DNA of 64,000 nucleotides from Rhynchospora pubera. Lineage: Eukaryota > Streptophyta > Magnoliopsida > Poales > Cyperaceae. This document shows, in pieces, positions 22,911-35,935 of this stretch; the stretch's first letter is position 1; each line of letters begins with the position of its first letter. The notes under the pieces are model-generated. The model did no database searches. It was not told where the DNA came from and saw only the letters and a program-made list of their open reading frames with translations. The translations under genes were made by a program, and so were the position numbers. The stretch spans positions 156,235,461-156,299,460 of the forward strand of contig CM051460.1 in assembly GCA_028095005.1 (NCBI GenBank), given 5' to 3'.

Positions 22911-25900
22911 ATCTCAATTAATTAATAGATACTTTCCAACCCATCGTGGAACAGAAAGATTACAAATAATCGAGTAATTTATCTACCAAAAATAGAATTT
23001 CACAACTGACCATATGCAAGAATAATTCTACGCCTATAGCTTTGTTCCACAAGGACACCTTGAGTTCAAATAATTGTAACACTACGATTGTGTATTTGTG
23101 TTGGGATATAAGATAAAACAATAAAAAAAAACTCCTCCTCATGGTATGTAATCTTAAGCTTCACAACCGAGAAAATAAGGAACGAAATAATATACATTTA
23201 CATAGTTGCATTTATACAAGATAAATAATAATACTAATGACAATTTTTTTTAAAAAAATAGTAAAGACAAGAATACTGATACTAATGATGATCTACTGGT
23301 GAAAATGTGACCGGATGTAAAAAATTTAGATTTACCAAAAGAAGAAAAATAATTTGAACATTCTACATTTCTACTGCAATTGAACCAATTTATAAAGAAT
23401 GAATAATTTATTAATGCTACAAATAGTAAAAAGTTTAATTTCCAGACACGCCAAACTTTTCAATTAGAATGTCTAGAATTAATTTAGAGTGCTAAAAAAT
23501 GACAATAAGAGTTTGTTTCAGTAAAATCTTTTAATTTTCTTTAATTGATATTATCACACGTAATGTACCTCTTAATCGAACCGTTTGGGTTCCCTATCCC
23601 TAATATATTTTGATTAGACATATATACATTATAATAAAGAACCAATTGACAAATAAGCATCAGTTACAATTATGGTCGTGATTTATTGGGGATATTGGTC
23701 AGAAAGTTTCTATCACCGTATATTGACCAAATAACGTTTATTATAAATTGAAAATTTCTATGTTTAATATAGTTTGTTGGCACGTACAAAATATCATTTT
23801 ACTATTTTTTCATTTTGTGAAGGAAATATTTTTACAACATAACTGCAATACCTACTCAATCCACGCTGGAACTCTTTTTTCTGTCAAGTGTAGAAATTTT
23901 CTAATGAGTAGGCAATTGAGACTTGAGAGCTAGTCCTTCGATCAGATTTGTTAAAGAGTCAAGAGTGAGAAATTCATATTTTGTAAAAAGGAAAGAGATA
24001 GACACAGATCCAACATGTGAAACCACATGTTTTGGGACTGCCGAGAAGAATTTTTAGGTTAAAAATTAAAATTGTCAGGCTGCATCCCCCATGTGATACA
24101 GTTACAATGTTAATGATATAAATTACCCTTGCTATCTTAACTAAAATGATGTGTCATCAGCAGACTTATCGTGTCGGCTCCAAACACCAACAGAATGGTA
24201 GTATAAAATATACTAAATCCAATTAAAGATTATTACGTCAGTTGCATTAACAACTATAATACAATAACATACCGTTTTTTACCAGCCAACTAACAATCCA
24301 TGGCAACATCAACTTCTCTTTTCTTATTCCCCCCCCCCCCCCCCTATTTTTTTATCTGTGCCGGGGTAAATAGGGCGGCTGCAATTCATGCATACCAATA
24401 AAGTTTCTCGATTTTAAATATCCACAAGAAATCTTCTGTTCAAATATTGACCAGCCGACTAAGAAGATGCATGATCCTTAGTACCGTCACCAAAAATTGG
24501 TTGCTGATCTAAATTGGTTTTTGAATCAGTCATGGATGCAAGTCAAAACATTAGTACAAGTAGGCTGAAATAAACAATCGCCATTATTAAATGTTAATAC
24601 GTGGGAAGGCACATGGAATTGTTGTTTTTAAGGAGTTTCGCATATGTAGAATTTCTATCATCTAAAAATATTAGAAAGGAGGTTTCGTGGAAGGCACCTT
24701 TTTTGATCTGCATCACCGCATGTCAGAAGAATGCTTAATATAATAAAATTAAACAGTTTAATTGTCTATATTCCTTGCTACACATGGTCACACATATATT
24801 ATGAGAACTAATATAATAAAATATTCTTTTTATCACCAAGAACGTACAAATAAATTATCCCTCTAATTCGGCTTTATTACTGGTGCCTCAAAACTTTAAA
24901 TTTACCACGTATATAACTTGTTAAGGAAAGGGCGAAATAAAAGTACCTATACATTATAACTGCAATACACCCGAATTTCCACACCAAGGAATATATTAGC
25001 AGTACATTGTACATATATACCATCTTTAACTTGTTCACCCACAGTGTTTAAATACTGGGCCAAGACACAGGGAACATTCATTATTAGTAGTATAGATACT
25101 ATAGAAATGCTGAATAGTGTGCTATGCTATCATAAGACACCTGATTTTTCCAGCCGACCTTTGACCAACTCTCCTTATGTTTTTGGTGTTCTGACCATCA
25201 ATTTAAATTAACAGGAATGTCCTGCTATAATTTTGGGGTCGTTAATTCCAGAGCAGTTTTAAAAATAAGAAAAGGGAAGAATACAAAACCATTGATTGAT
25301 TGTTAGGATCAACTTTTCCTAAGCATGCATATAATAAATTGATAATATCATCTGCAATGGATTTTCCTTTTGCCAAATACTGAATTAAGACGATGCCAAA
25401 AATTGTATTTTCAATCAAGTCAATATCACAATCTCTGCACCAAATTAGGTCAATAATACACTTTCTGCGCCAAATTGACAATTACTAGCTATCTTTATAC
25501 AGTAGTAAATAGGCGATAACTATGTTTTTCTTTATGCCAATCTCAATAATTATATATACAAATTCTACTTAACTATAAATCATATACAACTAATTTCCAG
25601 ACCTCATTAGCCAGTTCAGTGGATTCTAGATAAATATCAAATCCCCGACCTAGCATTGCATTTAGTCATGATGTAGATTTCAACTAAGCATAATCATTTC
25701 TACAAAGCACTTAATTTCTTCTAGTTATAAATACCAAGAAAGAAGGAACCGGCAAAATGAGAGCTCTAAGCTGAGTATAGTGTCAAACTGTCAATAGTCA
25801 GGTGTGTATATGCAAAGGCATCCTCCAGTTTTCTTGAATAATCCTTACTTTGCAATTTGTGCCATCATAATTTATCCTGTCTGTTGCACAAAAAATTTAA

Positions 25901-26027
25901 GTAGGGCTCCAGATTAACAAAAGTGGAAATATAAAGGTGAAAAAAATCACTTCTGCAGATTCAACTTTATATTAAACAAAGCAAAAAAAAAAATCCAGAA
26001 TAATTAAGACCCAATGCAGAAATGAAA
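22911..26027. other. Intergenic, no gene recognised
   Basis: AT-rich, with a C17 run at about 24328-24344. A minus-strand ORF at 25242-25481 contains YLAKGKSIADDI, faintly like a copia gag segment, but it is too short and diverged to call. Confidence 0.45.
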
Positions 26028-29000
26028 TTACCTCTTGATCCGAGTATTGGTTACATTCTTTCTCGAATCAACAACTACAGTGGAGAAAGATAAATACTGA
26101 TCTTTTTGTGAGGATTTTGAGGACTGTATATGGTTTCCCTTCAATGTTTTGGTTTCTTCAGGGCCAGTTCCAAGAAGTTGAACAGTTAAGCTTCCACCTG
26201 AGTTAAAAAGCAGTATGTGGAAACAAAAAATTAACCATGTAATGCTGCAATGATTCAAAAGCATAAGAAAATATCTGACAATCATTTCAACAAAATCAAT
26301 TTTGTGATGTGTTCTCTTCCCTATCGATTCTTCCAGGTGCTCTCCTCTTTGATTCATTCCACTCTCTCTCTCTCTCTCTCTCCATCTCCATCATTTTGAA
26401 CCCCTTCTTTCAAGTCTTTTTTCCTCTTTCCCGTTCTCCTTTGCTCTTTCTGCAAAATTTTGAGAAGAATGCACAGAGAAACCCCCTCCCCTATATTTTC
26501 ACTCCAATGATTCCACCAGACCCCCTATGTTCTCCAGGCCCTCTCTCTACGCCATTATAAGATCGCAGGAACCGAAGTATATCATATGTTTTTGTTCCAA
26601 ACATTATATTTCCTTTTCTCTTTTCCTTTACTTTTTAGTTAAAATACATATATGAGATGAAATTTATTAATGGTTAATGAGTGGTATATATCTTAAGTAT
26701 TGTTTGACCCTTGTTCAATTGTTACAGAGAACACTGCAAGTTAACCCAAAAAAGAATATCAAGCTTTTAGTATGAATTTCTAATTAAATGACTCTGATTT
26801 TCACTAATGGAAGTAATAAATAGTATGAAGCCTTTGTTTGGGTTTTTATTCCCAATGACACAATCAAGGCAAAGTCCAGATGTCGAGATGAGCCTCAGAC
26901 CCACAAATGTAGTTACTAGATTTTAGTTGCTATAAATTGTTGCAAGAATTGTCACAGAGTAATGTTAAGTAATAATTCTGGATTCATAACTTTTCCATTT
27001 ACTGTATAAAGTGAGAATTTACATACTACACAATTTCTCTCCTGTAATAGTACATAAAATGTACCATTATATAAATAGAGATGCATATTGTTAGAAAATG
27101 GTACACTAAAGAGAACAGAGAGTCTTAGAGGCTTTAAGTGTGTTTGATTGTAGAAAAGTGAGGTTAAGCTACAAAAATTGATAAGTGCTTGCAGAGAGGA
27201 GAGAAATGATCAGGCATCCCTTAAATATGTAATGGTAGCATAAATCATTGCATACCCAGTAACTGAGATTTATTAAAGTGTTTTATTTTTCCATCATTTT
27301 CTATTGTCCCTTATTCTTATTTTGACAGGATAGTAATTCTTTATTTTTATGATTGAGATTGCTTGTAAAGATGATTGATTTGTCCTTCCTGCTTCTAATG
27401 TCACATCATTGCCACCTAAAGACTCTATGCTCCATTCAACCAAGGACATCCATTTTCTTAACTTATGATCATGTGTTTCATTGACTTTGAACATGAAAGT
27501 CTAGAGGTTCTGGGATGTGCTTTGGTCATACTTAGATGCCTCTCTGTAAAATTATAGTTAATGCCCTTATTACCTTTAAATTTTTTGAGAAGAGTGAGAA
27601 AGAGAGTACATACAGAGAATCAAAACAGCACCAAACCAAGCAGTAGAATTCCATCTTTCACCTAAGAGAAACCATGCAAAAGCAGCACCCCAAACAGGTT
27701 CTAGCCCATATACGATTGCGGTTTCTGTTGCTGATATGTCACTCATAGCATACATCTGCATACAGAGACGTGAATTTAATCATGGATAAACACACACTGT
27801 ATAGCAACATTACAGCATTAATGTTATTATTTTCTTGCAAGCAACCAAAATCTGAAAATAGAACAAACATTTTTTTTATTTGCATAATATCCAATTTATT
27901 TCCAAGAAAACTGAACTGAAAAAATTTAAGTAATTAATAAGATCTGTTCCCAAATTTTTGTATTAGAGTAGTAGTCCTGAAGAGAGTGCAAACAGCCCAA
28001 AGTTGTTCCATGGAATTCTACATACTGGAATTTTATATTCATCTGTGAAAACAACAGCAATCAACTGATCATCGTGAAAAGTAGGCGCATACCTCAGCCC
28101 ATAGGCACAAAACTGTGGAGAAGAGTCCTGTGTACAAAGCTGGTACCCAAGGAAATGAGGCAAACATATCCCAAAAAGCCAGCAAGTCGAATGAGGAAAA
28201 GTTAAATTGAGGCGAATTGGTTGAGCTTTCTCTAATCGCAAACCATATCATAGAAGAAAATGCCACTACTACGACCTACAAATACAAGCATATTTGTTTT
28301 CTTAAGCTAGACATGCAGTAAACACAATAAATGGGGTCAAGTATGAAGATATCATGTATACCCTACAAAAGCGAAATATGGCTCATGCTCCTATGAATAA
28401 TAAGAAAGGTCATGCTTAAATAAGAAACACATATTGTGTTTACTGCATGTCTAGCTTTCTTATTATTCATAAGAGCATGAGCCATGAGCCATATTCATAG
28501 GAGCTTGTGCATGACCTTTCTTATTATTCATAGGAGCATGAGCCATATGAAGATATCATGTATACCCTACAAAAGCGAAATATGGCTCATGCTCCTATGA
28601 ATAAACGGGGTCAAGTATGAAGATATCATGTATACCCTACAAAAGCGAAATATGGCTCATGCTCCCATCTTTGTTCCTTTTATCTTAAAGTATGAATATT
28701 TTTTTTAAATAAGAAACACAAGACCGACAGCCTGGTCTATACACAAATGACGGATGGTACAAAAGAGAGTGGGTTTAGATAAAAGGAACAAAGATGGGAG
28801 AGGATGGCTGGCTCTCATATGGAGGGTACAGAAGAGAGAGGTAGAAGACTTGATTGGTTCCTATATATATTTATTTCCCCTTTTGGGAATGGGTCACTAC
28901 TGACGTATACTATGTATTCTTATTTCAAAGGTCATGCATTATGTTGCAACAATTTTTAGATGCCTCTGTAAAAATAATGGTAAATATAAATAAACGGGTT

Positions 29001-31122
29001 CATACAGTAACCAAAACTCACGGTGCAAACTCATCACCATGATCATGTACTTCAATATTTGCAGATTTTATTGGCTTGTTTTACCCCTAAAGGTTCATGC
29101 AAGGATCACAGGAAAAGGTACTCCTATACCAGTGTCAGATATACCTCAAAGCTAAGGATTGGCAGAAAATTCTCCTTCCTCGTTTTTCGTGAAACTTGTT
29201 CTGTTCTTAGCATGTGAATGCCAAAAAATAGTGCACTCAACAAATTTAAAATATCTCCAACCTGTAACATGGTTCAAAGTCAGTAGTGAAAAAAAATAGT
29301 CAAAAGTTACATGAAAATACTGCAGTAATCTCTTTATCACTTTAGCTTTAAATGTTTTCTTTGCATTTACATCATCAATAGAACTTGCCTCTGCAATTTT
29401 AGGTTGTTCTTACTAGTACCAGGCAGTTTCTACTGACATCAAGTTTAACATATTTTGTACTGGAGTGTTGAAACATGGAAGGAACCTGACTGTTCAAGCT
29501 TACCTTGAGTTGAGTTTCTTTGGATCAAGCACTTACTAATCCACTTAAAAAGTGGAAAGACAAAAAAAAATAAAATAAAATAAAAAGAACATTTCAGAAC
29601 ATACACAAGGAGGTGACCCACTGGATTCCAAGAAAGCCATGCCAAAAAGAGAAGCAATTGCGCCAAACCAAGTAAGAGGAGGAATCGATGCACCAATTAG
29701 ACCATCTATCAATGGTACCACTATGACCTACATACAAACATTTAAATAAGCAACTTAAAATTTTTAAACCAATGTTTTATATCTCCACAATTATAAGAAG
29801 GTGCCTTTCTTTTCTATTTACCATTTCTCCTTCTCTCTATTTTCTTTCTTTTTATTTTCTTTTACACATGGCACCAAAAGTTTTGCTAAATTTGATCAAT
29901 TCGTAAACTGACAATGAACATTCAATGTGATCAATTTATGGATTAATGGAGTAGAAAACATTCATTCAGTTAGATGATGACACTTTTCCTGATCAATAAA
30001 CAGTTAATCTTCAGACAGAGTTAAACTGAAATATGAAAATACAGATTTAGCTAGAAAAATTTAACCTTGTTTTCACATTTGAGTGTTGAGTATTATATAC
30101 AAAATGCCCAAAGGTTGATAGTAAACAACTTGCAGGTTACTGTTGTTTTTTGTATATTGATAAATGCGAGACGAATAATTTCTTAGAGAAACATACTGTA
30201 AACGCCGAAATAAAAGAGGCCCGGCCTGCATCAGAGGTGAGCATGCCAAGGGCTTGGGAGAGATATCCCAAGCTTACCCAAAGCCCCAGCTCCAGTCCTG
30301 CAGATCTGGTTTTGAAATCCCCACTAGACTTGATTAAAACTGGTAAGAATGGTATGGCTGCGAGGCTGAATCGCACCATGTTGAAGAATGCTGGGTCCGA
30401 TATAGCCTCTACCTCTTTTAGCACCGGTATGTCACTTGCTAGATTGAGGGGAAAATGAGTAAAAAAAAAAAAAAACACAAAAACTATTTTAAGCAGAGAT
30501 TATAAAATTACTTAACACCAAAGCAGTATAGTACTTTGGTATTGGTGACATGGTATCGGCATCAATGATAATCCATTCATATATTTACATTTAAGGTTTA
30601 CAAATTGCAAATTGCAGTAATAACTAACAAGGTCCTATGGTGCACACCAGGTATTCGATGAAAAGCCTAAGAGACTATAAGCAGGTGATAAGGCGTCCAG
30701 GTAAAACCCCACAATATTTCAAAACAAAATTTATCAATCAAGGATAGAAGAGTAAGAGACGCACCATAAATAACAGTTAAAACATTGAGAATCATGAGGC
30801 TCCTAACTTTTCTCGAAGCGAAAAAGATCCTTCTCCACAGCAGACCGCGACGCGTCAAGGATTTCAAACGCGACCCAACTCCTAGTTCGATCTCCTCTCT
30901 TTTGCGCTTCAATTCCTTCTTGATCTCGACCTCAGCCTTGCGAAATACATAAAAAAATTCGGAGGAAACGCGATACGTCGTCGATGGAGGCGGTTCTTCG
31001 TCCAAGGAACATGCTTTGATCAATCGCCTAGTTCTGATTTTGCTGAGATTTAGGTGATTAACACGAGAGAGAGGAGAGTGAGAGATCTTAGCAGAGGCTG
31101 AGAGAGCACTCGACGGGATCAT
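26028..31122 (-). CDS. Plastid-targeted EamA/DMT-family transporter (seven exons)
   Basis: Exons on the minus strand are 30765-31122, 30197-30438, 29605-29727, 29145-29261, 28093-28275, 27614-27755 and 26028-26197. All junctions are GT..AG and the frame closes to 444 aa. The N-terminal 40 residues are rich in Ser/Arg and poor in acids, like a chloroplast transit peptide. A basic linker and about ten hydrophobic segments in two EamA repeats follow (about 110-237 and 243-393). Hallmarks are SDIPVLKEVEAISDPAFFN, GLWVSLGYLSQALGMLTSDA, VGDILNLLSALFFGIHMLRT and SDISATETAIVYGLEPVWGA. Drug/metabolite transporters of this fold move small metabolites across membranes; substrate and direction are unknown here. 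The polar tail (400-444) is specific to this protein. Confidence 0.92.
28276..29144 (-). repeat. Intron 4 of the transporter gene, containing a local foldback/direct repeat cluster
   Basis: Within the intron, a unit including GAAGATATCATGTATACCCT and ACAAAAGCGAAATATGGCTC occurs directly at about 28345, 28547 and 28619. GCTAGACATGCAGTAAACAC (28302) is mirrored at 28436-28455. GCTCATGCTCCTATGAATAA (28381) is mirrored at about 28520-28544. CTCCCATCTTTGTTCCTTTT (28661) is mirrored at 28781-28800. The block is a nested set of direct and inverted copies that the spliced transcript would remove. Confidence 0.8.
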
Positions 31123-31540
31123 TTTTTGTTTGTTAATCCTTTTTCTCTTCTTTTTTTTCCTTTTGATTGAATCTTTTTTGGGAGAGGCGGGATAAATGGT
31201 TGTGGTTTACTGTGAGAAGTGTGAGAGTGTCTCTTATTGGCTTAATTACCGCGTGAATAAAACGTGAGAAAAAGAATTAAAAGAAAAGAAATAGTGTGTG
31301 GATTATCTCCAGGTAGGAAGAACAGAATTGTCCTGTTTGCTTTATTTGAATGTTTGGTGGGGGTTATGAGAGTCCAGATCACCGTTGAACTGATCTGGGC
31401 TGTTGATCTACACGAGGTCTCTGTCTGGTTGTGATTTGTGTACCTCGTGATACACAGAGGATGTGACGTGATTGGCGCGACGATTTTTCTCGTCTGGAAT
31501 AATTTCTACCGGCGTTTCTTGTGCACAAAAATTAACAGAA
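31123..31540 (-). promoter_or_regulatory. Upstream flank of the transporter gene
   Basis: This is the 5' flank on the minus strand, bounded upstream by the Helitron end at 31541. No TATA box was found with confidence. The Helitron therefore sits about 420 bp upstream of the start codon. Confidence 0.4.
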
Positions 31541-31839
31541 CTAGATTGCTTGAATGTCGCGGCTTCGCCGCGACTATTTTTTGGACAAAGATTCGTGTAA
31601 ATATTTATTGGCATTTATTATTATTGTATTATTTAAAGGGTTTTGTTCTGTATTTTTTTAGTTATTTGTCGACATCTGGTAGACCATGTCTAGGAGAGAA
31701 GTTTTAGTGGACAATTCAACTTGTATATAAATATGTGTGCAACCAAGCGCTTTGGATGTTGTAGTTGTTTTTGTATTTTTCGCCTCTAGACTTGTTAACA
31801 CGAAATTGTCTGAACACATATATTTCTCCATCAATTGGT

Positions 31840-32115
31840 TTAACAGGGAGCAATCGGTGATCTGTCCTTGAACATTTCAGCTTCGATTGCATGTTCCTAC
31901 AAAAAAATTGTGTTTTAATTAAATAGATTGTAGAATATATCGTAAGAAGTAAGATTTATTTGTGAAATCACCTGATCATCAACCAGCATGAAGCGCATGC
32001 TGCGGCAACTCTGAACATTATATAAGATGATATCCCATTGTTTTACGACCTTGCACATTACTATCGGATTTATGATCGAATTATTAAGATTTTCGACTGT
32101 CACGTTCGGCTCCAT
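31840..32115 (-). pseudogene. RPA/DUF223-like OB-fold gene fragment of Helitron 1
   Basis: Exon 31972-32115 encodes a peptide starting MEPNVTVENLNN and containing VMCKVVKQWDIILYN and SMRFMLVDDQ. A GT..AG intron joins it in frame to 31840-31896 (EHAIEAEMFKDRSPIAPC, then stop), giving 66 aa. The layout (K-x-W-D strand followed by LVDD) resembles the first OB fold of plant replication-protein-A-like proteins often found in Helitrons. A full RPA-like protein is much longer, so this is truncated. A homologous start occurs in Helitron 2 at 41290. Confidence 0.55.
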
Positions 32116-32239
32116 AACATATGTATTGCTGTAAACAGAACACGACGCAGAAATTTTGAAAGCAATTAAACGTTTTTTTTCGAAGTGCGATACTTTATAC
32201 CATATTTATACAAAAGCTATACGCAAGTGTAAGTAGGTA

Positions 32240-32888
32240 CAAAAATTTTTTAATAAAAAAACTAACGGTGCATGTTTGGCTCGTTGTATAGTCGATTGGC
32301 CTAATAATGCCAAAAAAAGACGAAAATCAACTAATTTAGTCAACTATCAAAAATAAATGCAATAGAAATGGTCGGACAATGACACGTGTACAAAAAACGA
32401 AAACGTGTCATAGTAATACTCCGTTGACTTCAGCAGTAGACCGATTTTGTTATTTAAAATTGTCGTATATATCAATTCGAAGTCAAATACGAACCGATAT
32501 ACCACGCCTATCAAGAAAAAATTTGTTTTTTTCCAAACGTCCAAAATTTTTTAATAAAAAACAAACAGTGCATGTTTGACTCATTGTATATTTGAGTCGC
32601 CTAATAATGCCAAAAAAATGTTTAACTACAACTATTTTAGTCAACTATCAGATCAAAATAAATGCAATAGAAATGGTCGGACAATGACATGTGTACAAAA
32701 TACGAAAACGTGTCATAGTAATACTCCGTTGACTTTAGCAGTAGACCGATTTTGTTATTTAAAATTGTCGTATATATCAATACAAAATTCGAAGTCAAAA
32801 GCGCGCCGATATACCACGCTTATTAAGGAAAAATCAGTTTTTTCCAAACGTCCAAAATTTTTTAATAAAAAACAAACGGTGCAAAATG
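32240..32888. repeat. Two tandem satellite units (about 302 and 311 bp) plus a partial third
   Basis: Each unit begins around CAAAATTTTTTAATAAAAAA and contains GTGCATGTTTG, CCTAATAATGCCAAAAAAA and GACAATGACACGTGTACAAA. Units start at about 32240 and 32542, and a partial one at 32853. Diverged single units occur at about 36958, 37233, 37935 and 41500, so the unit belongs to this Helitron family. Confidence 0.85.
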
Positions 32889-34640
32889 ATGGATTAATTT
32901 TAGAGAAATTACCCAACAATAAAAATTAGAGAAATTACCATAGTAAAATCAGAAAATAATAAAAAATCATTAGAAAATTAATTTTTATTAAATCAATTTT
33001 TTTTTTGTCATTACAGATTCATTCACCCTGAAAAGAATGGAAAGTAATTCCAAAATGCAAATGGAAGAAATATATCAGCAATTCAAAATAGACTACAGGG
33101 AGTCATGAGTATAGTATCTTTTTTAACAAAAGAAGCCAAAACTTATTTTCATTGTTGAAACAAAATATACATCAGATAATTACATTACATGATATCTTAA
33201 AAATACTGATAAATTACATTGAAAATGCAATGAATGAAATCCATAGGTAGATCATGCCATTTCATATTAGTTTTGTTCTAAAATCGGCACCAATTATAAT
33301 ACGCTTATGATGCGGTACCAGTTGGTATTAATATAAAACAACTCCATATTATTATCCCTATGGTCAACAAACAGTCCAACCAAACCAAAATTGTATAAGT
33401 TTGTAAAATTCTCCATATTGTAAGCATCAGAATATATGAAAAAAACTCAATATGATATTGACTGATACATACCAGTATATACATCAGAGAAACATAATTG
33501 AGTGTGAGTTGTCAGCTGCCATCTCACCCACATGGTACCATGCCAGACCCTCCATCTAATATTTATCTTTCCTATCTTTTGCATAAACGATTGAGGAACA
33601 GAAGCTGAAGCATAAAGGGGATAATCAAAATTAGATATAAAAATGGCCAAAGGTAGAAAGAACTAATCTGATACATTTACGTAAGCATCAAAGAATAGCA
33701 TGTCAAGCCACAGCAAAGGATCTACTATGCACCAGAATTAACAACAAAATCAGGAGGAATTAGAATGAGGTAGTGAGATCCTTATTTATCATGATTGATT
33801 GATTTCTTAAATGAGCAAAAACAACACGATATTTGGTTATCTTAATAGAAAACTTGATATCAGTATACCCATGTTGCCTCTCTTCTAGGATAAGCCTTGA
33901 ACATTAGCCTCTTCATACATACCAATGGCAGCTGGCTTCATCTGACTCGACTATTAATTTTAATTCAAGAAAAAAAATCAGATAGACAACTTTTTTCAAT
34001 GAGATGACTCAAACAAAATAAAAAAAAACCACAGAATAAACAGAAATAGTTGGAGAGGTAACAAAACCTCAAACTTTTAATTATAAAAGCAATAAACCAG
34101 AAACAAATGGATTGTTTTGCGAAAAAATCTTTGGACCCATAAAAAGTGGAGTTTGTGCGTGTGGAATTTCTAAAGAGATTGGGGCTGAAAAAGAAAACCC
34201 AAGATTTTGTGAAAAATGTGGGGTAGAATTTGCTAATTCTCGGATACGAAAATAAAAAAGAAGTGTGAGAAATTTTACCATAGAGAAGGAGATGTACTGT
34301 CCTTCATTCGCTTCATAGAAATAGAGTGCTATTTAATCCAATGTTCAGTTAGTGTAGTGCAGAAAAGAAAATAAATAGAGATGTCAAGGTCAGATCATGT
34401 TCAATGTTAAATAAAGGGATATTGATTTAGGAGTGGACCTGAGATATACTCGCGTCTTGATGGGACCAGTGGTGGGGCAGGCAGAGAAGGAGAAGAGCTG
34501 AGGCGACGCGACGAAGGTGAAGTTGTGAGGAAAGAGACTGCAAGCAAGGGGAGGTTGGCGGGGAGGAGAAGCAGAAAAAGATCTGCCACAGAGGGCGATG
34601 GTGGAGAAGCAACAGATGAGAACCTAGAGGCTATTAGGAT
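32889..34640. other. Helitron 1 interior, origin not recognised
   Basis: Contains short minus-strand ORFs (33447-33650, 34081-34281, 34407-34643) without known domains. Some could be captured host exons but none is identifiable. 34470-34640 is repeated, diverged, at about 35570-35760. Confidence 0.4.
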
Positions 34641-35521
34641 CACGGTTCTGAAAATCGGAATCAGAATCGGAATCGGACCGTTGGTCCAAGAGTCGAATCG
34701 GATGAATAGGAAAAAATCGGGTGAATCGGCTCGGAGAATCGGATTTTCATGAAAATCATATTTTATGCATTTAAAATTTAGAAAAAAATTTAAAAAATAC
34801 GAAAATTATTATTATTATTATTATTATTATTTTTTCAAATGTGAGCTAAAGATCAAATATTGGAACTATAAAATCAATTAATATATAACAATTATATAAT
34901 TATGGAAGCCAGTGTAATGCGTTAAAATTTTCAGAAATTTGAAATCTCGAAAATAATTAAGATAAATTTTATGATTAACGAAATATTTTTGTAAAAAAAA
35001 TTAATAAATAAATATTTATTAAAACACCTATTATCTCAATTACTAACGTAGAAAAAATATATATATATATAATTTAAGTGCCTTATCTATAATTTAAATG
35101 TCTTTGGTTAGCATCTTTTTGTTTTAATTGTTATTTTTTCATTTCAGAAAAATCTAAAACTGTCTAAATTATAAAAAAAAAAATCTAACTGGACTGGTCC
35201 AGTTCAGACCTTTCTTCTCCATCATGAATTTCCCAAAACCGTCTAAAAAAGAAGAAGAAGCGGACCCACCTAAACCTAGGTGCGCCACCCTCCTCCAAAC
35301 TGGTTCTACCGGCCTCCTACGCATCTCTCTCGCCCCTACCCACCTCAGGCGGCCTTTCGCACACACCTTCTCCTCTATCATTGATGAACACCACCATTAA
35401 TGGTGGTTTTTGTTAATCTCAACCCGATTTCGTTCCAAACTGCCTAAAATCGGATCGCCCTCCGCTGATTCTGATCCGAATCACCCGATTTGACTCGGAA
35501 TCGGCGATTTTTTGAACCATG
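34641..35521. mobile_element. 881-bp non-autonomous hAT element with 8-bp TSD
   Basis: Left end CACGGTTCTGAAAATCGG and right end CGATTTTTTGAACCATG are inverted repeats. They are flanked by ATTAGGAT at 34633-34640 and 35522-35529. The element interrupts Helitron 1 and carries an (ATT)n tract near 34808. No transposase is encoded. Confidence 0.85.
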
Positions 35522-35935
35522 ATTAGGATGAAGCGGTGGCGATTAAGACATGGCGAAAGCTTAAGGCGAATGGGCTAAAGCAGAAGCGATTGGGATGAGG
35601 CGGCTGCGCTTGGTCTGAAGTGAGAGGCGATTGGGATGAGTCGGGCTGCAGCGACGAAGGTGAAGGTTGGAGGTAGGAGACTGCAAGGGGATGGCTGATG
35701 GGCGACGGTGGAGAAGAAACATGTTAGAGCCTGAGAGACGATATATTAGGATGAGGCGTCGACGATTGGGACGGGGTGAGAGCTCGAGGCGATTGGAATG
35801 AGGCGGTGGCGACTGGTATGAAGCGAGAGGCAAATGAGATGAGTCGTCCGAGAGGATCATAGATGAAAGAAGAATCACCGCTTAGTCGTATCAAATCCAA
35901 CCGTACAAACGAAAGCAACGTCCCGGATAATTCTA
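35522..35935. repeat. Second half of the duplicated GC-rich Helitron segment
   Basis: This segment resembles 34470-34640 (GCGACGAAGGTGAAG, GGAGACTGCAAG, TGGAGAAGAAAC). It has many GCGATT/GGATGAG motifs and ends at the conserved Helitron subterminal sequence. Its short overlapping ORFs are compositional. Confidence 0.6.

Noticed and set aside
24328..24344. C17 homopolymer (also C runs at about 20685 and 59258)
   Set aside because: Simple homopolymers, possibly with length errors; no functional reading.
25242..25481. copia gag-like peptide (YLAKGKSIADDI)
   Set aside because: Too short and diverged; no neighbouring retrotransposon domains or LTRs.
28302..28800. CRISPR-like array in transporter intron 4
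   Set aside because: The repeats are of mixed orientation and unequal length without regular spacers, in a plant nuclear intron.
35561..35918. Pro/Ser-rich ORFs in the Helitron GC-rich segments (also 34407-34643 and 36560-36918)
   Set aside because: Compositional ORFs in several frames without conserved motifs; no reading frame is kept between the duplicated copies.
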